A stretch of 32,544 nt of DNA. It comes from a bacterium (GTDB lineage: Bacteria; Patescibacteriota; Minisyncoccia; Minisyncoccales; RBG-13-42-11). The number at the start of each line of letters is the position of its first letter. Position 1 is the first letter of the stretch. A program made the position numbers and the translations under genes. This document shows positions 7,979 to 15,263 of the stretch, one piece after another. A model generated the notes under the pieces. The model had not been told where the DNA came from, did no database searches, and saw only the letters and a program-made list of their open reading frames with translations. The stretch covers positions 1-32,544 of the forward strand of contig JAUSLA010000019.1 of assembly GCA_030646565.1 (NCBI GenBank), read 5' to 3'.

Positions 7979-8848
7979 TCACCTGAGAAGGACGAGGACA
8001 GCTCCGGCAACGCCTGCCAGAAAGCCAATCCATTCCCTGCCAGAAAGCCCTTTTCTCTCTCGAAAGAGCCACCAGCCAATAAGAACCGGTATTAGAGTGA
8101 TTGCCAACCCGCGAACAGGTAGAACCAGGCTTACGGGTCCTTCCAGCTGATATGTTAAGTAAAGGAGAAGAAGGGAGCCCCAGATAGCAAAGCTTACAGG
8201 CAAAACAGTAAGAATGTTCTGCCTGGTGGCCTTGAGCGGGTTGCTTTTTTCCAGCAAAAGAATCGGTAAAGCTGCCAAAAAAGCTCCGACATACCACGCC
8301 AGAAGGAAAGTCCCCCGAGGCACGTCCAAAGCAAACCATTTTAGCAAGAATCCGGTTGTTCCAAAAATCAGAATCATACCCAGAATAAAGACAATCCATT
8401 TTCCTGCCGGGGTTTCTGCGTGATTTCCGCTTTCTCTTTTTGACATTCTGAAAAGCCACATTGCAAGAAAGCAGAGCGCAGCCCCTATGATTAATTGTGG
8501 GTTCCACAGCACATCTTCTCCGAGGAAACTCACCGCCAGAACTATGGTTACTACTTCCATCATCGGGAAGAATAGAGTTGTTCTGCTAAGAGAGAGCGCG
8601 GAAGCCCGCCATTGGAAGTAATTGCCAAAAGCGTTTACGAATCCGACAGCCCCTATTAAAAGCATTACAAAGGTAACTTTAACCTCTTTGGTTAAGAAGC
8701 CGTAAATAACCGCGATTGCAACGCAAAAAAGATACTGGTAAAAAATCCCGATTGATTTTTTGGGAATTATATCCGCCGCCACTTTGGTCAAAACCACGCT
8801 CCCCGTATTCACGAGGAGCAATATGGCTAAAGCCATTTGCCAGGACAT
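7979..8848 (-). CDS. EamA/DMT-family membrane transporter
   Basis: Hydrophobic 289-aa protein predicted to have about ten transmembrane helices in two repeated halves, as in the drug/metabolite transporter (EamA) superfamily. The first half begins MALAILLLVNTGSVVLTKVAAD and the second near residue 150 (KWIVFILGMILIFGTTG). The C-terminal GLSGREWIGFLAGVAGAVLVLL is the common EamA end (conserved REW...GAxLI-type helix). The start is well supported: AAGGAGG lies 5 bases upstream. It is the only minus-strand gene in the window and has its own promoter and terminator. Hand-counted GC is 30/60 and 31/60 on lines 8581 and 8101, against 17/60 on line 7201, suggesting acquisition by transfer. Substrate unknown; export of a sugar or lipid-linked intermediate is possible but unsupported. 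Confidence 0.9.
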   Translation of the reverse strand: MSWQMALAILLLVNTGSVVLTKVAADIIPKKSIGIFYQYLFCVAIAVIYGFLTKEVKVTFVMLLIGAVGFVNAFGNYFQWRASALSLSRTTLFFPMMEVVTIVLAVSFLGEDVLWNPQLIIGAALCFLAMWLFRMSKRESGNHAETPAGKWIVFILGMILIFGTTGFLLKWFALDVPRGTFLLAWYVGAFLAALPILLLEKSNPLKATRQNILTVLPVSFAIWGSLLLLYLTYQLEGPVSLVLPVRGLAITLIPVLIGWWLFRERKGLSGREWIGFLAGVAGAVLVLLR

Positions 8849-8853
8849 TTTTT

Positions 8854-8860
8854 CCTCCTT
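8854..8860 (-). promoter_or_regulatory. Strong Shine-Dalgarno site for EamA gene
   Basis: Minus-strand AAGGAGG, with five bases between it and the ATG at 8848. This is the only near-perfect Shine-Dalgarno site I could find beside a start in this window; most other starts follow A/T-rich sequence without one. Confidence 0.88.
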
Positions 8861-8895
8861 CTTTATGAGTTTTTAATGTGCGTAAACAATATAAA

Positions 8896-8924
8896 ATATT
8901 ACAATATAATGAATAAAAAGTCAA
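8896..8924 (-). promoter_or_regulatory. Sigma70-like promoter for EamA gene
   Basis: Minus strand: -35 TTGACT (8919-8924), exactly 17 bases of spacer (8902-8918), -10 TAATAT (8896-8901). The predicted start of transcription is near 8889, giving a leader of about 40 bases that contains the Shine-Dalgarno site. The -35 box abuts repeat cluster R2. Confidence 0.75.
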
Positions 8925-9120
8925 GTACCGAGTCCCGCCGCAAGGCGGGACGAAGGTGAAGACGAGGACGAAGTCCTCGTCGCCTACCGAGTCCCGCCTT
9001 ACGAAGAACAAGCGTTCTTCTTTACCCTTCGCTTCGCTTGGGTGCGGGACGAAGGTGAAGAAGGAACCTTCTTTGACTACCGAAGGTGAAGAAGAGAACG
9101 AAGTTCTCTTCGCCTAGGCG
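8925..9120. repeat. Modular palindromic repeat cluster R2
   Basis: Type A hairpin GTCCCGCC-GCAA-GGCGGGAC at 8932-8951; type B hairpins GACGAGGAC-GAA-GTCCTCGTC at 8961-8981 and GAAGAGAAC-GAA-GTTCTCTTC at 9091-9111. In between are GAAGAAC-AAGC-GTTCTTC (near 9003) and AAGAAGG-AA-CCTTCTT (near 9058) and the CCCTTCGCTTCGCTTGGG module. The same GAAGGT and CCTACCGAG linkers as in R1 recur. It fills the gap between the divergent EamA and NeuC-like genes (8849-9136); nothing else is visible there apart from the EamA promoter and ribosome binding site. Confidence 0.92.
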
Positions 9121-9136
9121 CAGTTATAAAATTAAA

Positions 9137-10291
9137 ATGATTGGGAAAAAAAGAAAAATTTTATACATATCAGGAACAAGAGCGGATTACGGTTTAATCA
9201 GAGAAACCTTATTTTTGATTGGAAAAAACCCGAAATTAAAAGTAGAGATAATAGCTACCGGCATGCATTTAATGCCTCAATTTGGAAATACTTTAAAAGA
9301 AGTTAAGAAAGACGGATTTAAGACTCATATAATAAACGCGATTTTTGAAAAAGACGATAGAAAATCCCAAGCCAAGTTTATTGGAAAATTTATTCTGGAA
9401 TTTTTGGAGAAAATTCCAAAGATTAATCCTGATATAATTTTCGTTCAGGGCGATAGATCTGAAATGCTGGCAGCCGCTACTGTCGGCGTTTATCTTGGCG
9501 TTCCGGTTGCTCATTCCCACGGAGGAGAAGTAACTTCCACGGTTGACGAAATTACAAGGCATGCGATTTCTAAATTGTCGCACATTCATTTTGTTTCCAC
9601 TAAAAAATCAGCGGAAAGATTAATTAAGATGGGCGAAGATTCTTGGAGAGTGTTTGTTACTGGAGCCCCGGGACTGGATGTTATCTTGAAAAGAGATATT
9701 TTTTCCGCCGGAGATATTGCCAAAAAATATAAATTGAATTTAAAAGAACCTGTGATTTTGGCGTTGCAGCATCCGGTTACCGCAGATATTGATAATTCAG
9801 GTTTGCGCATGGAAAAGACAATGGAAGCCTTGAGGGAAGTCAAGAAGCAAGTAATTTTAATATATCCCAGCTCCGATCCGGGAGCCGGAAAAATGATTGA
9901 CGTGATTGAAAAATACCGGCAGTATCCTTTTATTAAAAGTTATCAGAATATTCCCCATAAAGATTATTTAAGTTTAATGAAAGTGGCCGGCGTTTTAGTG
10001 GGCAATTCGAGTTCCGGAATAATAGAAGCGCCATCGTTTAATTTGCCGGTTGTTAATGTCGGAGAAAGGCAATGGGGGAGGGAGCGGAGCCAAAATATTA
10101 TTGACGTTGGTTATAATAAAGAAGAAATAAAAAAAGCGATTTTAAAGGCGCTTTATGATAAAGATTTTAGGGAAAAAGTAAAAAATTGTAAAAATCCTTA
10201 TGGCGACGGAAAAGCCGGAAAAAGAATCGTTAATATTCTTGCCAAAATAAAAATTGATAAAAAATTATTGCAAAAACAAATTACTTACTAA
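9137..10291 (+). CDS. Hydrolysing UDP-GlcNAc 2-epimerase (NeuC/LegG-like)
   Basis: 384-aa GT-B-fold enzyme that would remove the nucleotide from an NDP-N-acetylhexosamine and epimerise C2, supplying the aldose for a NeuB-type synthase. Seen: KILYISGTRADYG near the N-terminus, FVQGDRSEMLAAA, the conserved VAHSHGGEVT block, a histidine-bearing QHPVT motif, and VGNSSSGIIEAPSF near the C-terminus, all typical of the NeuC branch (not the WecB type). I start at the ATG at 9137. An ATG 51 bases upstream in frame would add 17 basic residues encoded entirely by repeat R2 and is unlikely. The pathway role is supported by the NeuB-like, CMP-transferase, acetyltransferase and aminotransferase genes nearby. 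Confidence 0.92.
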   Translation: MIGKKRKILYISGTRADYGLIRETLFLIGKNPKLKVEIIATGMHLMPQFGNTLKEVKKDGFKTHIINAIFEKDDRKSQAKFIGKFILEFLEKIPKINPDIIFVQGDRSEMLAAATVGVYLGVPVAHSHGGEVTSTVDEITRHAISKLSHIHFVSTKKSAERLIKMGEDSWRVFVTGAPGLDVILKRDIFSAGDIAKKYKLNLKEPVILALQHPVTADIDNSGLRMEKTMEALREVKKQVILIYPSSDPGAGKMIDVIEKYRQYPFIKSYQNIPHKDYLSLMKVAGVLVGNSSSGIIEAPSFNLPVVNVGERQWGRERSQNIIDVGYNKEEIKKAILKALYDKDFREKVKNCKNPYGDGKAGKRIVNILAKIKIDKKLLQKQITY

Positions 10292-10295
10292 TTTT

Positions 10296-10727
10296 ATGGT
10301 AAAAGAACGTTTTAATAATTGGAAATATCCTAAAATTGAAGAAGGAAAGCCGACAGAGTATAATTGGGTAGTTCAAAATAAGAAAAATTTGAAATTAGGA
10401 TACAAAACAGATATCGGCGCTTTTGTTTATCTTAATGCCTGTTTCGGAATTGTTATAGAAGATTATGTTCAAGTAGGGGGTGGGGTTAAAATTTATTCAC
10501 TTGATACAATAAGTGACAAAAAAGGAAAAGTGATTTTAAAAGAAAATTGTAAAATTGGCGCTAATTCGGTAATTTTGCCCAATACCATAATAGGAGAAAA
10601 CTCAATAATAGGCGCTTGCTCAGTAGTAAGATATGGAGAGAGAATCCCTTCAAATGAAATTTGGGCCGGTAGTCCAGCTAAAAAAATAGGTAAAATAAAA
10701 AATAATAAAAGAAGATATAAAAAATAG
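10296..10727 (+). CDS. Hexapeptide-repeat acyl/acetyltransferase (LegH-like context)
   Basis: 143-aa left-handed beta-helix protein. Hexapeptide-type turns are visible: LGYKTDIGAFVYLNA, IVIEDYVQVGGGVKIYS, CKIGANSVILPNTIIGENSIIGACSVV, then IWAGSPAKKIGKI, the classical C-terminus of sugar O/N-acetyltransferases that use acetyl-CoA. The ATG at 10296 follows the NeuC-like stop by 4 bases; an upstream in-frame TTG would overlap that gene and is not preferred. Placement between a NeuC/LegG-like epimerase and a DegT-type aminotransferase matches the order of steps in legionaminic acid synthesis, where the 4-amino group is acetylated. N- versus O-acetylation is not decidable here. Confidence 0.87.
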   Translation: MVKERFNNWKYPKIEEGKPTEYNWVVQNKKNLKLGYKTDIGAFVYLNACFGIVIEDYVQVGGGVKIYSLDTISDKKGKVILKENCKIGANSVILPNTIIGENSIIGACSVVRYGERIPSNEIWAGSPAKKIGKIKNNKRRYKK

Positions 10728-10731
10728 TCGC

Positions 10732-10764
10732 ATTCGTATATTCGTAATAAATTCGTAATTCGTA
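10732..10764. repeat. Short direct repeat ATTCGTA, four copies
   Basis: ATTCGTA occurs at 10732, 10740, 10751 and 10758 in the 42-base gap between the acetyltransferase and aminotransferase genes. The copies are separated by 1, 4 and 0 bases. Confidence 0.85.
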
Positions 10765-10769
10765 GGGTT

Positions 10770-11903
10770 ATGGATATTCCTTTGTTTAAAATTTATTGGG
10801 ACGAAGATGATGTTAAAGCGGTTTCAGATTCCGTCCGGCGAGGGATGAATTGGGCGGCAGGTCCAAACATTGAAAAATTTGAAACTTTGCTTGCCGAATA
10901 TCTGGGAGTAAAGTTTGTCGCAGCTTTTAATTCCGGCACCTCGGCTCTTCATTCAGCCCTATTGGCTTACGGAATCAAAAAGGATGATGAAGTAATAGTT
11001 CCTTCTTTTACTTTTATCGCCACAGCTAACGCCGTTTTGATGGTCGGAGCAAAACCTGTTTTTGCAGACATAGAAGAAGAAACTTATGGGTTAGACCCGG
11101 AAGATGTCAGAAAAAAAATAACCTCAAAGACCAAAGCTATAATTCCCGTTCATTATGGCGGTTATGCCTGCAAGATTCAGAAATTAAAAGAATTGGCAAA
11201 AGAGCATAATTTGTTATTGATTGAAGATACGGCCGAGTCTTTCGGGGCCAAAGAGAACGGCAAGCTGGCAGGAACTTTCGGAGATTCAGCTATGTTCAGC
11301 TTATGCCAGACAAAGGTTTTTACAACCGGAGAGGGAGGATTTATGGTTACAGACTCTAAAGATATTTACGAAAAACTAAAATTATTGAGGTCGCACGGAA
11401 GATTGGAAACAGCCGATTACTTTACTTCGGGAGAGTTTATGGATTACGTGGCTTTGGGTTATAATTTTCGAATGCCGGACATTATTGCAGCTTTGGGCAT
11501 ATCTCAATTAAAGAAAGTGGATAAACTTATTGAGCTAAGAAGAGAACACGCGAAATATCTTACGGAAAATTTATCAGGCATTGACGAGATAATCATACCA
11601 AAAGTTCCTGAAAATATTTTTCATGTTTATCAGGAATATCCGATTAAAATTAAAGCGGGGAAAGAGGCAAGAGACGCTCTTAAAAAATATTTAGCCGAAA
11701 GGGGGATTGGCACTAGAATCAGCTTCCCGCCAATACATTTTACTCATTTTTATAAAAACGTGCTTGGCTACAATGACAAACTGGAAGTTACCGAAAAAAT
11801 ATCCTCCCAAGCCTTAACATTGCCTTTGTATCCTTCTTTGACAAAGGGGGAGATGGATTATATGGCAAAAGAAATTAAAAATTTTTATTCGCCGAAAAGT
11901 TAA
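10770..11903 (+). CDS. DegT/DnrJ/EryC1/StrS-family sugar aminotransferase (LegC-like)
   Basis: 377-aa PLP enzyme that transfers an amino group, usually from glutamate, to a keto-sugar nucleotide. Seen: FNSGTSALHSALLA (53-66) for phosphate binding, VPSFTFIATANAV (77-89), EDTAESFGA (152-160) with D153 for the pyridine nitrogen, and CQTKVFTTGEGG (179-190) with K182 as the Schiff-base lysine. The C-terminal region GIGTRISFPPIHFTHFY is typical for the substrate side. It lies directly after the acetyltransferase and before the CBS-epimerase fusion. In a legionaminic-like pathway it would act at C4 of the 4-keto-6-deoxy intermediate; a clear 4,6-dehydratase partner is not identified in the window. 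Confidence 0.92.
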   Translation: MDIPLFKIYWDEDDVKAVSDSVRRGMNWAAGPNIEKFETLLAEYLGVKFVAAFNSGTSALHSALLAYGIKKDDEVIVPSFTFIATANAVLMVGAKPVFADIEEETYGLDPEDVRKKITSKTKAIIPVHYGGYACKIQKLKELAKEHNLLLIEDTAESFGAKENGKLAGTFGDSAMFSLCQTKVFTTGEGGFMVTDSKDIYEKLKLLRSHGRLETADYFTSGEFMDYVALGYNFRMPDIIAALGISQLKKVDKLIELRREHAKYLTENLSGIDEIIIPKVPENIFHVYQEYPIKIKAGKEARDALKKYLAERGIGTRISFPPIHFTHFYKNVLGYNDKLEVTEKISSQALTLPLYPSLTKGEMDYMAKEIKNFYSPKS

Positions 11904-11909
11904 AATTGT

Positions 11910-13334
11910 ATGGTAAACAAAACCTTAAACCGCCTTTTTATTGACAAAAACGCATCCATTAAAGATGCGATAAGAATAATTGACAGAGGAGTGCTTGGAA
12001 TAGCTTTTGTGGTAGACAGCCAAAAGAAGCTTTTTGGCGTTGTCAGCGACGGTGAAATAAGGAGGGCTATTCTGCGGGGTGTGAATATTAAAAATTCGAT
12101 AAAAACAATCACCAATAAAAAACCCATAGTCATCGAATTGGGGGCGGGGAGGGAAGAGATTTTAAGATTGCGAAAAAGAGAAGAGTTTAAAAAGAAGATG
12201 CAGCCGGCCGGTTCTCTGAAAATTCCGGTGCTTGATGGAGAAGGAAGAGTAGAAGATGTTATGTTTCTTTACGACGATGCAAAAAAAAGCATCCAGTCCC
12301 TTGACTATAAATTGAAAAAAGACTCTAAGGAAATCGAGCAAGGATTGATAAAAAAGGTTTTGCTGATCGGAGGAGCGGGATATTTAGGTTCAGTTCTTTC
12401 AAGAAAACTTTTGAAAGAGGGTTACAAGGTGATTGTTTTTGACAATCTTACATATGGCGACGAAGGTATCGCGGAAATTTATAAAGATAAGCATTTTGAG
12501 TTTATAAAAGGAGACGTTAGAAATATTTCGCAGACAATAGAAGCAATCAGGGGAGCTGACGCTGTAATAGACTTGGCTGCGATTGTCGGGGATCCGGCCT
12601 GCGCCTTGGATCCCAAGGAGACGATAGAAGTAAATTATTTGGCTACCAAAGCAATTGCCGAAGCATGCAAATACAATCAAATTAATAAGTTTCTTTTCAC
12701 TTCCACTTGCAGCGTATACGGGGCCGGCAAAAACGCAAAAGACAGGCTTCATGAGGAATCTCCGTTAAATCCTGTTTCCCTATACGCAGAAACAAAATTA
12801 AAATCAGAAGATGGGATTTTAAGTTTGTCTGATGAGAATTTTTCTCCCACCATTTTCAGATTTGGAACCTTGTACGGCGTTTCCCCGAGAATGAGGTTTG
12901 ATTTGGTCGTGAATACGTTGACGGCCCGAGCAGTTGCCGATAAAAAGATCACTATTTTTGGCGGCAATCAGTGGAGGCCTAATTTAGAAGTCAGCGATGC
13001 GGCCGGAGCTTGTTTAAAATGGTTGCAGTCGCCGATCATAAAGAGCGGAAACGAAACATTTAACGTTGGCGGAAATTCGCAAAATTGTAAAATTATTCAA
13101 ATTGGGGAAATGGTTAAAAATGTTATTCCCGACGTTGAAATGGAAACCAAGCAAGAAATAGATGATCCGAGAGACTACAATGTCTCTTTTGATAAAATTG
13201 AAAAAGTGTTGGGTTTTAGACCCGAAAAGACCATTGACCAGGGGATAAGGGAAATGAAGGAACTATTGGAAGGAGAAAAAATAAAAGATTTTAATCATCC
13301 GGTATATAGCAATTGCAGATTTTTATCGCAATAA
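11910..13334 (+). CDS. Fusion: CBS-domain pair + NAD-dependent epimerase/dehydratase
   Basis: 474 aa. Residues 1-125 carry two CBS motifs (LFIDKNASIKDAIRIID...GVVSDGEIRRAIL at 9-55, and IPVLDGEGRVEDVMFLYD at 105-122), normally adenosyl-nucleotide sensors. Residues 148-455 form an extended SDR: VLLIGGAGYLGSVL (150-163), FTSTCSVYG (263-271), and active-site Y292/K296 in YAETK. CBS pairs of this sort are known on nucleotidyltransferases of glycan loci (PtmE-like); here the same regulatory module precedes an epimerase. It suggests that flux is gated by nucleotide level (inference). It starts 6 bases after the aminotransferase. The sugar substrate is unknown. Confidence 0.87.
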   Translation: MVNKTLNRLFIDKNASIKDAIRIIDRGVLGIAFVVDSQKKLFGVVSDGEIRRAILRGVNIKNSIKTITNKKPIVIELGAGREEILRLRKREEFKKKMQPAGSLKIPVLDGEGRVEDVMFLYDDAKKSIQSLDYKLKKDSKEIEQGLIKKVLLIGGAGYLGSVLSRKLLKEGYKVIVFDNLTYGDEGIAEIYKDKHFEFIKGDVRNISQTIEAIRGADAVIDLAAIVGDPACALDPKETIEVNYLATKAIAEACKYNQINKFLFTSTCSVYGAGKNAKDRLHEESPLNPVSLYAETKLKSEDGILSLSDENFSPTIFRFGTLYGVSPRMRFDLVVNTLTARAVADKKITIFGGNQWRPNLEVSDAAGACLKWLQSPIIKSGNETFNVGGNSQNCKIIQIGEMVKNVIPDVEMETKQEIDDPRDYNVSFDKIEKVLGFRPEKTIDQGIREMKELLEGEKIKDFNHPVYSNCRFLSQ

Positions 13335-13354
13335 AATGGGAGTCGGCCCATTTT
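13333..13354. terminator. Small hairpin at the 3' end of the CBS-epimerase gene
   Basis: AAAATGGG (13333-13340), loop AGTCGG, CCCATTTT (13347-13354): a perfect 8-bp stem overlapping the stop codon. The following T-run is only the stem's own four T residues, so termination strength is doubtful. A degenerate type A repeat (CGCCAGGGGCGGACTCGG, about 13372-13389) lies downstream. Confidence 0.4.
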
Positions 13355-13409
13355 AAGACAAAAACACTTGTTCGCCAGGGGCGGACTCGGTAAATAAAGA
13401 TTAACTTAT

Positions 13410-15263
13410 ATGTATCTAAAATACTATCTAAAAAAAGCAGGAGACCTCGACAATAAAATAGATATAAGGGAAGAAGAAAAAATGTATACTTTTTCTTCTA
13501 AATTCCAAAAAATTATTTTAGGGGGAGATTTTTATTATTTTAATCTTGGCTCTAGGGATAATATTTTTTTTAGAGAAAATCCCAAGGATCAGCTTAAAAC
13601 CTTAATTAAAAAATATGGCACTAAAGATTTTATAGAAAACGTAGAAGGATATTATTGGGGCGTTAAAATAGATTATAAAAGTAAATCACTGGAGATTTTC
13701 GGCGATAAATTAAAGAGGGTAAATTTAAATTATTTTTATAACGAGGATATATTTGTTATATCGGATAATTTGAAAGAAGTAAGGCAGGAAATGGGAGCAG
13801 TGGAATACGACGAAAATGCCTTAGCAAGCGCTTTTCTGTTTTATCTTCCGGCCGGATCGTCTCTTTTCAAAGGATTGTACCGTCTTCGCTATAATGAAAT
13901 AATAAAAATAACCCGAGATAAGGTTCAAATAGAGAGATATAAAGACAAAAAAGAAGATACGAAAATAGCCGAATATTCAAAAAAAGATTTGGATAGATGC
14001 AAAGATTTTTTTAAGAAAGCTATATTATCAAGGGCTTCAAAAAAACTTAATGTGGTTTTTGCTTCTGGCGGCTGGGACTCTTCAACCGTCCTTGCCATAC
14101 TGACAAAACATTTGGGACCTGAAAAAGTCATTAGCGTTACCGAAAGTATGATTTTATCCGATGGCAGGTGTCTTAACATATATGAAGTTGATAAAGCAAG
14201 AAGAATAGCAAAGACACTGGGTATTAAATGCGAAGTGGTGCCAATAGATTATAGGAGCGATAAGCTCCGCGATGTAATAAAATACGATTTGTTTTCCAGC
14301 GGTCTTTTTACTTGCGCTCCTTTTAACTGGAATAAACCAATAAATTTTATAATAGAAAAATACGGAGAAGATGTGGTTGTTTTCAGCGGGGATGGGGCAG
14401 ATTCGCTTCAGAATTTTGGTTTTTCTCAGTATGATATAGTGCTGCACGAAAATTATGACTTCAAGGCCTATATTGATAAGATGAAAAATTATTTATTCGG
14501 GCCGACTTTCTTCAAAAAAATAAAAAATAACACTTTTTTAAATGATGCAGTATATAAGATTTTTCTGTGCTTGAATAAGGGAAAAGAATATGTGAAGCCA
14601 AAAAATATCGAAGACAGAATATATTATTATTTAGTATCCTTTATTCTTTCGGACATAAGGGTTCCTTTCAGGAAATTTAGTGGAAAGGGATATATTAGAG
14701 AAGGGGCTTTCAGAAATTATGACAAATGGTTAAGAGAAAATTATTTCCAAGAAGCAGTGGATAATATTGACGAGACCAACCTCTACTATTACTTCGTGTA
14801 CCTTTACGCTCACTTTCATCTGCAGAGCCCTCAGCTTCGCACCTTCAGGGAGAGATTCAAGAATATGAGGTTCCCGTATGTTGACCTAAACTTATTTAAG
14901 TTTATGGCGAAAATGCCGGAGAATTTCGGCAGAGGATTAGAATTTTTGCCGACAAAATACCCAGAAAAAGAACTCATTAAAAATACCCTGACTAAAGAAC
15001 AATGTAATATTATAGATCCTATGCCTCATTCTTACATTTATGAAGAAGAGGAGATGAATGTGTTTGATGAGTATGTGCTGAAAGGTTCTGTTTTTCAGTC
15101 CCTGAAAGAAAATATAGACGTGAGTAAAATTAAAAAACTTTTCAACGACAAATACTTTAACGTAAAAGCAATAGAGGCGGTAGCTAAAAGTTTCAAACAA
15201 GGGAAGCTCAAGAATATTTCCGAAGTCGAAACAAAACTTTTGCTTATTTTGGCATTGGCATGA
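13410..15263 (+). CDS. Asparagine-synthase-like amidotransferase lacking N-terminal Cys
   Basis: 617-aa protein of the asparagine synthase B family, which activates a carboxylate with ATP for amide formation. The ATP-PP loop ASGGWDSSTVLAIL spans 218-231, and YVDLNLFKFMAKMPENF resembles the C-terminal PFLD...LP region of the family. The N-terminal 170 residues retain the fold of a glutaminase domain (FIENVEGYYWGVKID, about 74-88; ISDNLKEV) but the protein starts MYLKYY with no catalytic Cys2. Glutamine hydrolysis is therefore probably lost; it may use free ammonia or another amine. In glycan loci such proteins can amidate uronic or ulosonic acids (inference). No good Shine-Dalgarno site. It overlaps the next gene by ATGA. 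Confidence 0.85.
   Translation: MYLKYYLKKAGDLDNKIDIREEEKMYTFSSKFQKIILGGDFYYFNLGSRDNIFFRENPKDQLKTLIKKYGTKDFIENVEGYYWGVKIDYKSKSLEIFGDKLKRVNLNYFYNEDIFVISDNLKEVRQEMGAVEYDENALASAFLFYLPAGSSLFKGLYRLRYNEIIKITRDKVQIERYKDKKEDTKIAEYSKKDLDRCKDFFKKAILSRASKKLNVVFASGGWDSSTVLAILTKHLGPEKVISVTESMILSDGRCLNIYEVDKARRIAKTLGIKCEVVPIDYRSDKLRDVIKYDLFSSGLFTCAPFNWNKPINFIIEKYGEDVVVFSGDGADSLQNFGFSQYDIVLHENYDFKAYIDKMKNYLFGPTFFKKIKNNTFLNDAVYKIFLCLNKGKEYVKPKNIEDRIYYYLVSFILSDIRVPFRKFSGKGYIREGAFRNYDKWLRENYFQEAVDNIDETNLYYYFVYLYAHFHLQSPQLRTFRERFKNMRFPYVDLNLFKFMAKMPENFGRGLEFLPTKYPEKELIKNTLTKEQCNIIDPMPHSYIYEEEEMNVFDEYVLKGSVFQSLKENIDVSKIKKLFNDKYFNVKAIEAVAKSFKQGKLKNISEVETKLLLILALA

Noticed and set aside
7929..8507. Plus- and minus-strand open frames overlapping the transporter
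   Set aside because: They are shadows of the higher-GC EamA gene, without domains; the EamA frame has promoter, Shine-Dalgarno site and terminator.
9086..9136. 17-residue N-terminal extension of the NeuC-like gene
   Set aside because: It is basic, encoded wholly by repeat R2 and not like the family; the ATG at 9137 gives the normal N-terminus.
12399..12752. 117-aa antisense open frame inside the CBS-epimerase gene
   Set aside because: No recognisable motif, and it lies opposite a clear Rossmann and active-site coding region.
13371..13399. Promoter before the asparagine-synthase-like gene (TTGTTC, 17-base spacer, TAAATA)
   Set aside because: The -10 matches consensus at only three of six positions and overlaps a degenerate repeat.
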